NCBI RefSeq assembly: GCF_900162695.1
Contig: NZ_FUIH01000007.1
Span: forward strand, 2,480,001-2,544,000
DNA length: 64,000 nucleotides
Direction of reading: 5' to 3'
Origin: Virgibacillus siamensis
Lineage (GTDB): Bacteria; Bacillota; Bacilli; Bacillales; Amphibacillaceae
A program made the position numbers and the translations under genes. Below the pieces are notes generated by a model. It searched no databases and was not told the origin of the DNA. It was given only the letters and a program-made list of their open reading frames with translations. Each line of letters begins with the position of its first letter. Position 1 is the stretch's first letter. Below, piece by piece: positions 25,056-34,600 of this stretch.

Positions 25056-25472
25056 TTAGATTCCGTCCTCTTCTGATGCCGCTTGTTTTTGTTTCATTTC
25101 AAACTGCTTGATATTGTCTTTACCCTCTTTTAATACCGTCTCGACAAATGCATCAACAGCTGATTCACGCTGAAACATACCGCTTAACAGCATTGGTGAG
25201 TTCGTACCGCCTATTACCCTTACGTTCCTTTTGGCAGCTGCAATGCTTGAACATACATTAAATGGCGTTCCTCCTGCTAAATCTGCAAAGCAAACAACCC
25301 CGGAACCCGTATCGACATTTTCGATTGCTTGATTTATTTGTTTCTCAAGCTTGTCTTTATCCTCTTCAAACGGAACAACTTCAATCTGCCTCACTTTCCC
25401 GGTTATTAATTCAACAGATTCCAGCATCCCTTCAGGAAATGATCCATGACCGGTCAACACCATTCCTATCAT
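25056..25472 (-). CDS. agaF: PTS mannose/GalNAc-family EIIA component
   Basis: A 138-residue EIIA of the mannose superfamily. His9 in LTGHGSFPEGM is the phosphorylation site that receives phosphate from HPr, and VVCFADLAGGTPFNV is a family motif. ATG at 25472 follows GGGTGGG and gives the common start MIGMVLTGHG; a GTG three codons upstream lacks spacing. It supplies phosphate to the IIB subunit encoded at 27172-27660. Cytoplasmic, soluble. Confidence 0.9.
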   Translation of the reverse strand: MIGMVLTGHGSFPEGMLESVELITGKVRQIEVVPFEEDKDKLEKQINQAIENVDTGSGVVCFADLAGGTPFNVCSSIAAAKRNVRVIGGTNSPMLLSGMFQRESAVDAFVETVLKEGKDNIKQFEMKQKQAASEEDGI

Positions 25473-25548
25473 CTTTCCCACCCTTTCTTATCGAACCGAA
25501 CCTTGAAGGAAAGGCATTCCGGTATCCGGAAAACCTCCCCCTTCAAAA

Positions 25549-26364
25549 TTATAATACGTTAAAATACGAACCTATTAATCCAACAACGACCGTTACACCA
25601 ATCAACGCTAATGGAGATCGTCCCTTTTTTAGTAACCAATACATTAACAGTGTATATGCCAACGGAAGCATTGCCGGCATAATTTGGTCCAGTACGTCCT
25701 TCTGAATGTTTAATTTCGATTCACCTTGATCCCACACATAGTCAATTTCAAATGCTACATACGTTGCGATAAGCCCACCTACAACGGTTAACCCGACAAT
25801 CGATGCGGCACGGGACACGTGTTTCGTTCCTTCTTTCAATTTCGCGATTGCCTTGACACCTGTGTTATATCCATATCGCATCAGTCCAAAGCGAACACCA
25901 AAGTGAATAATGTTAAACATAATCAGGAATACAATTGGACCAAGGAAATTTCCATCAACTGCAAGCGATGCACCAATACCGGCAGTAATCGGAAGCAATG
26001 TAAGGTAAAACAATGCATCGCCAATTCCACCAAGCGGTCCCATCGTTGCAATCTTAATACCACGAATTGCTTCCCTGTCCTCTTTCTTACCTTCCATCGC
26101 GAGAATAACACCCATGATGAATGTGACCAGGAATGGATGTGTATTGAAAAATTCCATATGATCTTTCATAGACTTACTTAAATCTTTTTTATCTTTATGA
26201 ATGTGACGAAACCCCGGCAAAATTGAATAAAGCCACCCACAAGCTTGCATTCTCTCGTAGTTAAACGATGCCTGCAGCAGCAATGATCGCCATACTAAAT
26301 GACGCAACTGTTTCGGCTGCAGATTCTCCGCTGGTGTCTGATCTTCATACAGATTAGATGCCAT
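25549..26364 (-). CDS. agaD: PTS mannose/GalNAc-family EIID component
   Basis: A 271-residue IID subunit. LVWRSLLLQASFNYERMQACGWLYSILPGF and MGPLGGIGDALFYLTLLPI are hallmarks of the mannose-family IID proteins. C-terminal hydrophobic segments anchor it in the membrane, where with IIC it forms the sugar channel. Its start overlaps the IIC gene end by 11 nt, showing translational coupling. A 76-nt gap follows before the IIA gene. Confidence 0.93.
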   Translation of the reverse strand: MASNLYEDQTPAENLQPKQLRHLVWRSLLLQASFNYERMQACGWLYSILPGFRHIHKDKKDLSKSMKDHMEFFNTHPFLVTFIMGVILAMEGKKEDREAIRGIKIATMGPLGGIGDALFYLTLLPITAGIGASLAVDGNFLGPIVFLIMFNIIHFGVRFGLMRYGYNTGVKAIAKLKEGTKHVSRAASIVGLTVVGGLIATYVAFEIDYVWDQGESKLNIQKDVLDQIMPAMLPLAYTLLMYWLLKKGRSPLALIGVTVVVGLIGSYFNVL

Positions 26365-27130
26365 CCGTCAGTTCCTCCTCTCGAGGTGCTTGATTATCCG
26401 GACCCTGCTTGTTTTTATTCTGATAAAAGTCATATAACGCGATCGCTAAACCGATAAGCGCAACTGCCAGAATCGGCATTTCCAAATAGGCTGCCAAAAC
26501 AAATCCGACAATAAAAAACATAACATATTCGACCTTCATCATAATTTTCAAGAGCATCGCAAAACCAATAGCCGGCATGATTCCTCCAGCAATCGACAAC
26601 CCGTCAATAATCCATTGCGGAACCGTTTCCACAAAAGCAGCAGCTTCTTCAGCTCCAAAATATATCGGCAGGAATGCAATGAGCGCGTTAAATACAAATA
26701 AAATCATGACCCCTAAATAGTTTATCCTGTCAATCCCCCGATAATTGGCATCCAGTGCAAACTGATCGGCTTTATGCATCATCGGAGCAAATGCAGTAAA
26801 GAACAACGTAATCAGCCCCTGTACTGCCACAGCAAATGGAATTGCGATACCAACGGCTGCCTGTGGGTCCTCACCGGCTATAATACCGAACGCTGTACCA
26901 ATCACACCACCGATTACAACGTTAGGCGGCTGTGCACCGGCGAGCGGGACCATCCCCATCCAGATAAGTTCCAATGTTCCCCCTACAATTAATCCGGTGG
27001 TAACATCCCCCAGGATAAGACCGACTACCAGCCCTGTAACGACCGGCCGGTGAATGTGCGTTAACCCGACATAAAGATCAATACCGATAATTCCGGCCCA
27101 CAAAGCTATTAACAAAGCCTCCATTAACAT
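26354..27130 (-). CDS. agaC: PTS mannose/GalNAc-family EIIC component
   Basis: A 258-residue membrane protein with the IIC signatures GGTLELIWMGMVPLAGAQPPNVVIGGVIGTAFGI and LMEALLIALWAGIIGID. It binds and translocates the sugar while IIB phosphorylates it. ATG at 27130 follows GGAGGG at good spacing. Flanked by the IIB and IID genes in the usual B-C-D order. Specificity for GalNAc (or galactosamine) is inferred from the downstream catabolic genes. Confidence 0.93.
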   Translation of the reverse strand: MLMEALLIALWAGIIGIDLYVGLTHIHRPVVTGLVVGLILGDVTTGLIVGGTLELIWMGMVPLAGAQPPNVVIGGVIGTAFGIIAGEDPQAAVGIAIPFAVAVQGLITLFFTAFAPMMHKADQFALDANYRGIDRINYLGVMILFVFNALIAFLPIYFGAEEAAAFVETVPQWIIDGLSIAGGIMPAIGFAMLLKIMMKVEYVMFFIVGFVLAAYLEMPILAVALIGLAIALYDFYQNKNKQGPDNQAPREEELTDGI

Positions 27131-27171
27131 GAACGTAACCCTCCCTTTGGATTCGTTGCTAGTTATCTATT

Positions 27172-27660
27172 TCAAAGTAAATCCAATATATTCTGTCCCC
27201 GCTCATCAGGGACCCGGCGCAAGTCCAACTCAACGCCCAGCTCCCCAAGACGCTTAAATGCCTTAATGTCTTGGTCATCTACGGACACAGTAGATGAAAT
27301 CTGTTTTTTCCCCTCTTCATAATGCATGTTACCTATATTGAGATGGTCGATTGGAACACCACCTTCTTTCAGTGTCAATGCGTCATGCACATCTCGTACG
27401 ACTAAAAAGATTTTTTGACGGGGTGCCGCCTTGTGAATGATGTCAATTGTCTTTTGCAATGTGAAAAAGCGTGTTTGAATCACATCAGGCAATACCATAT
27501 CCATTAGATTTTGCTGTACCTCATCCTCTGCTACCTTGTCATTTGCAACAACTACCAGATTTGCACCGAGGTGATTCACCCAGGTAACCCCTACTTGTCC
27601 ATGAATCAGCCGGTTATCAATTCGTGTCAGTAATAAATTTGGTCCAGACATATTTGTCAT
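27172..27660 (-). CDS. agaB: PTS mannose/GalNAc-family EIIB component
   Basis: A 162-residue IIB subunit with the phosphorylated His in TRIDNRLIHGQVGVTW, and QTRFFTLQKTIDIIH and HLNIGNMHYEEGKKQIS typical of the family. It takes phosphate from IIA and passes it to the sugar on IIC/IID. The start is uncertain: ATG at 27660 has GGAGG only two bases before it, while ATG at 27651 is 11 bases away; either gives a normal protein. It is preceded by agaS (35-nt gap). Confidence 0.92.
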   Translation of the reverse strand: MTNMSGPNLLLTRIDNRLIHGQVGVTWVNHLGANLVVVANDKVAEDEVQQNLMDMVLPDVIQTRFFTLQKTIDIIHKAAPRQKIFLVVRDVHDALTLKEGGVPIDHLNIGNMHYEEGKKQISSTVSVDDQDIKAFKRLGELGVELDLRRVPDERGQNILDLL

Positions 27661-27695
27661 CCCCTCCGCTATTTTTTAAAAATAATGCTGAATAC

Positions 27696-28859
27696 TTATT
27701 CAGCATAATCGTATAATGTTACACCCTGCACAACGCGATTCACACGGCCATCCGGGCTTGGATTGTCCGGTGTTATGCCAAGCTGCAGTGATTTATTTAG
27801 AGCAAGCGTCTGTGCAAATATCACATATAGTAAAGCAAGGTGGAAATCCCCGGATAACATTTCTTTTCCGGCCGCAACCGGAATCATCCAATCGGCCAGG
27901 GCTTCAACTTCGGAATCTGCTTTCTCCGTAAGTGCAATCACCTTCACGTCCGAATCATCACCGGCAATTTCCCGCAAAATATCCATATCGTATTTTCGTG
28001 TATACGGATTCTGTGACATAAACACGACAACCACCGATTGATTGTTTAAAATAGACTTCGGACCATGGCGGAAACCAAGAGATGATTCATGCACAGCAAC
28101 CACTTTCCCCGCGCTTAATTCGAGCATCTTCAATGCCGCTTCATGAGATAATTGCCCCAGCATTCCCGAGCCCAAATAAACGATACGTTCAAAGTCAAAG
28201 TTAAGAATCTCATTAATATTGTCTGGCAGGAATTCTACCAGTTTTTCTGCATCAGAGATTACGTGATTATCAAAATTTTTCGGGGTAAACAGCGTGTAAG
28301 CAGTGATTAGCATACAGGTGAAGCTGCTCGTCATCGCAAACCCTTTATCATGCGCCTTATCCGGCGTCAGGATTGTTACTGCATTTTCATCCTGCTTCGC
28401 ATTCTCGGCCAGCTGCCCATCCTTATTGCACGTGATGACCACTTGATAGAAATCATGAATAATCTGTTCACCAAGTGCCACGGTGGCTACGCTTTCCGGG
28501 CTGTTTCCGGATCGGGCAAACGACACCATAATTGTAGGGACATCTCTCTGCAGATATTCTTCAGGATTTGAAACAATATCTGTTGTCGGAACTGCATCGA
28601 ATTGAATATTTCCGTTATTCTCCCTGCGCAACACCGGCACAAGCGTATCACCGATAAATGCAGATGTTCCCGCTCCCGTTAAAATCACCCTTACATGATT
28701 ATGTTTTGAGTAAATTGAATCTAAAAAGTTATTCAATGCTTCCATTTGTTCAGCAAGTGATTCTGTAAGTTCCTTCCAAACCTCAGGCTGCTGGAAAATT
28801 TCTGTTGCAGTATGAATTGCCTGTTTAGAACGCAATTCTTCTTCAGTAAACCCTAACAT
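27696..28859 (-). CDS. agaS: Galactosamine-6-phosphate deaminase/isomerase AgaS (SIS domains)
   Basis: A 387-residue protein with two SIS sugar-isomerase domains (VILTGAGTSAFIGDTL with SFARSGNSPESVA in the first; YLGSGMLGQLSHEAALKMLELSAGKV with HGPKSIL in the second). AgaS converts galactosamine-6-P to tagatose-6-P and ammonia. The product is the substrate of LacC downstream. ATG at 28859 has GGAGG upstream. It is the first structural gene of the operon, and a regulator-like operator (28891-28912) lies just before it. Confidence 0.92.
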   Translation of the reverse strand: MLGFTEEELRSKQAIHTATEIFQQPEVWKELTESLAEQMEALNNFLDSIYSKHNHVRVILTGAGTSAFIGDTLVPVLRRENNGNIQFDAVPTTDIVSNPEEYLQRDVPTIMVSFARSGNSPESVATVALGEQIIHDFYQVVITCNKDGQLAENAKQDENAVTILTPDKAHDKGFAMTSSFTCMLITAYTLFTPKNFDNHVISDAEKLVEFLPDNINEILNFDFERIVYLGSGMLGQLSHEAALKMLELSAGKVVAVHESSLGFRHGPKSILNNQSVVVVFMSQNPYTRKYDMDILREIAGDDSDVKVIALTEKADSEVEALADWMIPVAAGKEMLSGDFHLALLYVIFAQTLALNKSLQLGITPDNPSPDGRVNRVVQGVTLYDYAE

Positions 28860-28890
28860 GTTAATTCCTCCATCTAGCTATTATATTTTG

Positions 28891-28912
28891 TGGTTATGTT
28901 GTCATTACCAGT
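28891..28912. promoter_or_regulatory. Candidate GntR operator upstream of agaS
   Basis: TGGTTATG..CATTACCAGT has the same half-sites (TGGTTAT and ACCAGT) as the two sites upstream of the regulator gene at 29741-29776, but with wider spacing. It lies 32 nt before the agaS start, suitable for repression. Confidence 0.5.
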
Positions 28913-28926
28913 TTTCCTGTAAAAAT

Positions 28927-28991
28927 AACTCTATTAAGTGTCATTATATACCGGAAAGCGAATCATACCACCACTTCTACTTAATAGAGTT
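28927..28991. repeat. Perfect 13-bp inverted repeat between gntR and agaS
   Basis: AACTCTATTAAGT (28927-28939) and ACTTAATAGAGTT (28979-28991) pair perfectly with a 39-nt loop, and begin at the base after the regulator stop codon. On the minus strand the second arm is followed by ATTTTT, so it may attenuate read-through from the regulator gene. The loop contains TATAAT (28943-28948 as ATTATA), a possible -10 for agaS. Confidence 0.6.
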
Positions 28992-29723
28992 TCAAGTTAG
29001 CTCCACGGTGTAATCGAACTTGTCACCACGGGCTACGCTAATAGTATATTCAATCAATTTTTCATTATGATAAGCAAAACGCTTAATCAGCATGGCAGGC
29101 TGATCTGCAGTCATGCCAAACTGCTCCGCTTCTTCCTTGCGTATACTGGTTGCGGAAAAACGCTCAATTGCTTTTGACACGCCTACCTGATAATCCTCGG
29201 TAAACACATCATACATCGGACGTTCCACCAGATCCTTTTCGGTCAAATGCGGAAACGTCTTCTTAGGAAGATAGGACGTTTCGTACATTAGGGGCTCGTC
29301 GTCAGCAAGCCGGAGCCTCACCACTTGAAAAGCCTCATCCAACGTGGCCATACCCATCTTACTTGCCAGCCTTTCATCCAACGCAATTTCACGGAATGAA
29401 AGAACTTGAGTTGCAGGTTTCTTACCAATTGCTTTCATCTCTTCCGTAAAACTGTACAGCTTGACCAAGTTCTGATTATAACTTTTCGGCGAAACGAACG
29501 TCCCCTTGCCATGAAGCTTATAAATATAACCCTCGCGCTCCAGTTCCTGCAGCGTTTGCCTTACTGTTATGCGACTGAGATCATAGACCTCACACAACTC
29601 ACGCTCGGAAGGCAGCTTTTCCTCTACCTGATATTCTCCTGCATCAATTTTCTTTATTAAATCTTCCATTAGCTGTAAATACAGTGGAACCCTGTTTTTC
29701 TTATCCAATTCGTTACATCCCAC
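28992..29723 (-). CDS. GntR/HutC-family regulator of the GalNAc operon (AgaR2-like)
   Basis: Up to 243 residues. Residues 10-75 are the GntR winged helix (PLYLQLMEDLIKKIDAGEYQVEEKLPSERELCEVYDLSRITVRQTLQELEREGYIYKLHGKGTFV) and 90-240 the UTRA effector domain (LMYETSYLPKKTFPHL). The start is unclear: GTG at 29723 touches AGGAG, while TTG at 29708 gives the classical start xDKKNRVPLYLQL but lies 14 nt after it; between them is an out-of-frame ATG-TAA. It probably represses agaS and the PTS until GalNAc-6-P or galactosamine-6-P appears. It is paralogous to the regulator at 38472-39203. Confidence 0.88.
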   Translation of the reverse strand: MGCNELDKKNRVPLYLQLMEDLIKKIDAGEYQVEEKLPSERELCEVYDLSRITVRQTLQELEREGYIYKLHGKGTFVSPKSYNQNLVKLYSFTEEMKAIGKKPATQVLSFREIALDERLASKMGMATLDEAFQVVRLRLADDEPLMYETSYLPKKTFPHLTEKDLVERPMYDVFTEDYQVGVSKAIERFSATSIRKEEAEQFGMTADQPAMLIKRFAYHNEKLIEYTISVARGDKFDYTVELT

Positions 29724-29740
29724 CTCCTTGCAATGTGGTA

Positions 29741-29776
29741 ACTGGTATTTTTGGTTATTATGTGGTTATAACCAGT
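29741..29776. promoter_or_regulatory. Two candidate GntR operators upstream of the regulator gene
   Basis: ACTGGTATTTTTGGTTAT (29741-29758) and TGGTTATAACCAGT (29763-29776) share half-sites; the second is a near-perfect palindrome. They lie between the promoter at 29784-29812 and the start of the regulator gene, so autoregulation is likely. Confidence 0.65.
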
Positions 29777-29783
29777 TGAATTA

Positions 29784-29812
29784 AGTATAGTGTATCGTTT
29801 GAAAATTGTAAA
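29784..29812 (-). promoter_or_regulatory. Sigma-A promoter of the aga regulator gene
   Basis: On the minus strand TTTACA, a 17-bp spacer and TATACT. The -10 ends 8 bp before the palindromic GntR operator. Confidence 0.7.
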
Positions 29813-29902
29813 GGATTTCATTTTAAGAAACCAATTCCTGGGTGATCACTAGGAATATTTAATCAAATTATTTATAAAATTCATTTCTTTTAAATTTTTC
29901 TG

Positions 29903-29932
29903 TTGATTTGGTAGCGCTTTCTAAAGTATGAT
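29903..29932 (+). promoter_or_regulatory. gapN promoter with a cre (CcpA) box in the spacer
   Basis: TTGATT (29903-29908), 18 bp, TATGAT (29927-29932). TTGGTAGCGCTTTCTA at 29908-29923 is cre-like around the GCGC core. CcpA bound there would cover the promoter and repress gapN on preferred sugars. Confidence 0.55.
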
Positions 29933-29980
29933 AAAAAACATGCCTCTTAGACCAAAAAATAATAGGAAAGGAATGGTGTG

Positions 29981-31435
29981 ATGAATAAAGTAGAATCTAT
30001 CAAGGCATACCCATTTTTGCTGAACGGGGAGTGGAAAAGCAGCACTTCGGAAAGGACGATTGAGATGCAATCTCCATCCGGCGCTGGAATTCCAGGAAAA
30101 GTGCAGGCGATGACAGAAAGTGAAGTGAATACTGCTCTGACAGGTGCGAAGGATGCCCAAAAGGAATGGGGCCGGAAATCCTTCGATGAACGTGCCCGTT
30201 TGCTTTATTCCTGGGCGGATCAGTTGCTTCTGATGAAAGATGAGATTGCGGAGACAATCATGAAGGAAGTGGGAAAAGGGCTTGCTTCAGCGGAAAAAGA
30301 AGTCATTCGAACAGCTGATTTTATCAAATATACAGCCGAAGAAGGCAAAAGACTGCACGGTGAATTAATTAACGGCGGCAGCTTCAACTCCGGGAGTGCC
30401 AATAAGTTTGCACTCGTGAATCGGAATCCTGTCGGCGTTGTACTCGCGATTTCACCCTTTAATTATCCAGTCAATTTGGCAGCAGCGAAAATAGCACCTG
30501 CGCTGATCGCCGGAAATGCCGTTGTTTTCAAGCCTGCAACACAAGGGGCAATCAGTGGAACACGCATGATTGAAGCACTTGACAAGGCAGGACTTCCTTC
30601 AGGGCTTGTCAACCTTGTGACAGGCAAAGGATCAGAAATCGGCGACTACTTAATTACACACCCGCTTGTTGACCTCATTAATTTCACAGGTGGTTCTGAC
30701 ACCGGCAAATCAATTTCTGAAAAAGCTTCAATGGTTCCAGTAATTCTTGAACTCGGCGGCAAAGATCCGGCAATTGTTCTTGAAGATGCTGATCTTGACA
30801 AAGCGGCATCCGATATCGTCAGCGGCGGTTTCTCCTATTCCGGGCAACGCTGCACGGCGATTAAACGTGTCCTTGTCATCGATAACAAGGCGGATAAGCT
30901 AGTCGAGAATATAAAGGAAAAGATGGAAAGTTTGAAAGTTGGCGCTCCCGAAGACAATGCCGATGTCACTCCGCTGATCAACCGTAAAGCGACCGACTTT
31001 GTCACGGGATTAATAGAAGATGCAATTGAAAAAGGAGCCAGGGTTGTCAGTGGAAACCACCGCGAAGGAAACCTAATCTATCCAACGTTGCTTGATTGCG
31101 TGACAAAAAATATGGCGATTGCATGGGAAGAACCATTCGGACCGGTCATTCCGGTAATTCGCGTGGAAAGTGTCGATGAAGCAATCGACATTGCAAACGA
31201 ATCGCAATACGGGCTTCAAGCGAGCATTTTTACAAAAAATATGGAACAGGCGATCCGGATCGGCAATGAATTGGAAGTCGGTTCCGTTCAAATTAACGGT
31301 AAAACCGAGCGCGGCCCTGATCATTTTCCATTCCTCGGCGTCAAAAGTTCAGGGGTCGGAGTGCAAGGCATTCGTAAGAGCATTGAATCGATGACCCGTG
31401 AAAAAGTAACTGTATTGAACATGAGCCAGGGGTAA
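29981..31435 (+). CDS. gapN: NADP-dependent non-phosphorylating glyceraldehyde-3-phosphate dehydrogenase
   Basis: A 484-residue aldehyde dehydrogenase. The catalytic Cys is in SYSGQRCTAIKRV, the Glu in ILELGGKDPAIV, and the GapN-specific KTERGPDHFPFLGVK stretch is present. The enzyme oxidises glyceraldehyde-3-P directly to 3-phosphoglycerate with NADP, giving NADPH and bypassing ATP formation. ATG at 29981, about 8 nt after GGAAAGGA, is preferred to the GTG one codon before. It is transcribed away from the aga operon whose LacD makes glyceraldehyde-3-P, an apt metabolic neighbour. Confidence 0.95.
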   Translation: MNKVESIKAYPFLLNGEWKSSTSERTIEMQSPSGAGIPGKVQAMTESEVNTALTGAKDAQKEWGRKSFDERARLLYSWADQLLLMKDEIAETIMKEVGKGLASAEKEVIRTADFIKYTAEEGKRLHGELINGGSFNSGSANKFALVNRNPVGVVLAISPFNYPVNLAAAKIAPALIAGNAVVFKPATQGAISGTRMIEALDKAGLPSGLVNLVTGKGSEIGDYLITHPLVDLINFTGGSDTGKSISEKASMVPVILELGGKDPAIVLEDADLDKAASDIVSGGFSYSGQRCTAIKRVLVIDNKADKLVENIKEKMESLKVGAPEDNADVTPLINRKATDFVTGLIEDAIEKGARVVSGNHREGNLIYPTLLDCVTKNMAIAWEEPFGPVIPVIRVESVDEAIDIANESQYGLQASIFTKNMEQAIRIGNELEVGSVQINGKTERGPDHFPFLGVKSSGVGVQGIRKSIESMTREKVTVLNMSQG

Positions 31436-31582
31436 TTGGGAATCGGGCAAGACCATTGATGTTATCTCAAAATGGATAGCGCTTTTTATTTAAATTGATT
31501 GGGACTAATTTGTCCCTGCCAAGTCAAAATGCATCCCGGAAAAGGCTTAAAAAGGTCGTCCTGCCCAGTAGATATTGATATA

Positions 31583-31627
31583 AAGCAGAAGGAAACATGG
31601 GAACTGTCCCCATGTTTCCTCTTTGCT
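31583..31627. repeat. Palindromic repeat GGAAACATGGG/CCCATGTTTCC, probable terminator
   Basis: The core stem GGAAACATGGG..CCCCATGTTTCC (31591-31619) is extended by AAGCA/TGCTT arms. It lies 2 nt after the end of the GH20 gene (minus) and downstream of gapN (plus), so it may terminate both. It belongs to the same family as 20615-20683 and 40305-40376. A cre-like GGATAGCGCTTTTTA also lies at about 31473-31487 with no gene behind it. Confidence 0.65.
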
Positions 31628-31629
31628 TC

Positions 31630-34600
31630 TCAGTCACTGTTATCGTTTTGCCCAACCATAATTTTGGCGTCCGCCCAATCGGCATGATCACTTCCGTTGC
31701 CGTTTCCGCTGTCGGTTACGACCAGCTTAAGAACATTTACGCCTTCAATATTAACGTCAACAGTTTTCGTTTCAGATGTTTCCGTCATCAATCCGCTATC
31801 AAAGAGTTTTTTACCATCACCCCAGACTTGGAAAATAACACTTGAAGGACTGCCATTCCGCATTTCATCATCAACGCCAATATCAGCGGTAAATCTGGAA
31901 CTATGTCCACCTAGATAATAAGTTACTTCAGATTGTGCGTGCACACCCAATCCTTTTTCATATGTCTTGCCATTAAGGGTTATTGTACTACCATCACCTT
32001 CTGAATTTCTGCCGTTGCTGGTATCTAATTCAACCGGACCCCAACCGTTTTGAGGTTCATCCAAAAACGGCAGTTCACTGATGAATGTATCTTGTGTTGG
32101 TGGTGGAGGCGCAACTTGAAGCGACAATGGCGAACGGACACGAGAGCCTTTTCCTTTTCCGGGGGTACGGAATAACGCCTCTGAAAAGAAATCAACAGTA
32201 CCCCTTTCAGCATCTTCAGGAACAACAACTTCCCAAGTCACCTGAACCTTTTCTCCCGGATCCAGGTGGGGAAACGATTTCTTGGAAACAGAATTCACTT
32301 CCCACCCCCTTCGCGTATATAATTCAACTTGAACATCACGGGCCCTTTTTCCCTCAACGTTTTTTAAAGTTGCGTTTATTTCAGCTTTGCTGCCTGGCTC
32401 AAACATTTCTTGGGAAGTATCAAGGGACAAAAGTATCCCCGATGACGAATCAGCTTTAAACACTTGAAATTCTTTTAACGAATAACCATAACCTGACGCC
32501 CTGTGGGTACCAAGCATCCTTACATACCGTGCTTTGACCGGATCAAAATGAATGTTGTCAATTTCACCGTCTCCAGTTGTCGTTGAATAAACGGTTGTCC
32601 AGTTTTCAGCATCATCAGACACCTGTAGCTTGTAACCACTGCCGTATGCTGCCTCCCAATTTAGTTGAACGCTGTCAATCATTTCGCTTCGCCCAAGATC
32701 AACATAAATCCACTCATTGTCGTTATATGCAGAAGCCCATCGCGAATGAGCATTTTCATCAACAGCATTTTCAGGAGTCAGCTGACTTGTTTCAGAAGAA
32801 GAGGCGACAACGTCTTTAAACGCAGCGACATTAACGTCCTTATACGAGGCATCGGCGAGTTTTTTAATTTCATTACGATTCAACGAGCGGTTGTAAACCC
32901 GGAAATCATCAAGCCTTCCTTTGAACGATTTTGTTTTGCTGCCAATCGTACTTAAAGGCAATACAAGCGTTCTGTTTGTTGTATCCCTTAACTCCCCATT
33001 GACATAGAGCGATGTTCCTTCCGGCGTCCCGGTTAATGCGAGATGCACCCATTGTCCGACAGGTAACGAATAATCAAATGAAAAATCATAACCTTCACGG
33101 GAGAACCCAATTCTGTGTGTTTCTTTCTGGCTGAGCTTTAGAGCCCCGTCCGCGGATTCGAGAATAACCTCTTCAGATTGTTTATCATCAAGTTTTACCC
33201 ACATCGAGGTCGACCATGGGAACCCTTTGCTTAATAACTCTGTGCTTATACGATCGCTGGAACCATCAAATACAGCTGCTCTTCCATATCGGCCATCTTT
33301 TGACCTTTCGATTCCATTCGCTTCCCCGACATACCCGTTTCCGGAACTGTCTTTCACACGATCGCTTTTTCCTCTGTCAAAGGTGTAGTGAATAATTGAA
33401 TCACCTTTTGACGGTATTTTTCGAAGTAAGTTTGTTCCCGGTGCTGCACCGATTTCTTTCGATAATTTTTCGAATTCCTCAAAGGATTGCTCCGTTTCTC
33501 CGCTCCACATTTTTTGCGCGAGCGTTGGCAGTGCATCTCTTACACGTTCATGTACGTCGAACCTTGTATAACCATACCCAATCTTGTCATTCCAAACGGC
33601 GAACATACCTCCAAGTAGATGAGGATTGTCCTCCGACAGATTTAAATCCGGATTGGATAGGCTGAAAATATTCGGTTCCCATTCTTCGTATAGCAATTTC
33701 GTATTTAAATAATCGTTGTAATAGCCTGCATACGGAACCATATATAGAAGTGCATCATTTGTATTGATCACATCAAACCCTGCGTTAACAGCATCCACAG
33801 GATTATGCCACCCGTTGTTCCAAATGTTTAGCACGATATCCTTGTCAACCGGAGTTTCACCGGGGAATTGTGATAAACTTCCCCACGCCCTTGTTTTTTT
33901 ACCATTGTTTTTCATAAACTTATTTAACGTATTCATATATTCTCTGTAAATCTCCATCGTTTCCGGATTTCCTGTATAAAATTCATCTGCACCAATATGG
34001 ACATATTCGCCCTCAAAAAAATCCAGGTATTCACCCCACACCGATTTTACAAAATCGACCGTTTCTTCTCGTGTAATATCAAGATGATCGACCGGTAAAT
34101 CCGGATGGACAAGATCCGGCCTGATTTTGGTAAGCGCCAGTGCATGGCTTGGTGTATCGATCTCCGGTGTAATTGTCATGCCGTGTTTTTGTGCCAGATC
34201 CATTAACTCCTGAAACTCCTGCTTTGTGTAACTTCCATCTGTTGCTGTCAGTTTCGGGTACGTATCGTTTTGAAGGCGAAATGCCGAATATTCATCCCAA
34301 TGTTCCCGGCTGTTATCTTTAAAAATTTCATTATCACTCAAATGAATTTGGAAGTCGTTCATCTTGTACCAGGACATGACCTTGACATATTGTTTTAAAA
34401 AACGCATCGGGAAAAACTTGCGGGCAACATCAAGCATAAAACCGCGCTCCTGGTATTTCGGCCAATCTCTTGCCGTCCCTTTCGGAATATGGCTTTTTTC
34501 AGAGTCCTGCACAAGAATCTGCAATGCTGTTCTCGTTCCGAAAAAAACGCCTGTATCCGTATTCGCGCGGATCGTTACGTAATCTTCCACTTCGAACAAA

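Noticed and set aside
31465..31490. cre box as regulator of a gene near 31.5 kb
   Set aside because: The GCGC-centred site lies downstream of gapN and after the end of the GH20 gene, with no promoter or gene start near, so it is probably fortuitous.
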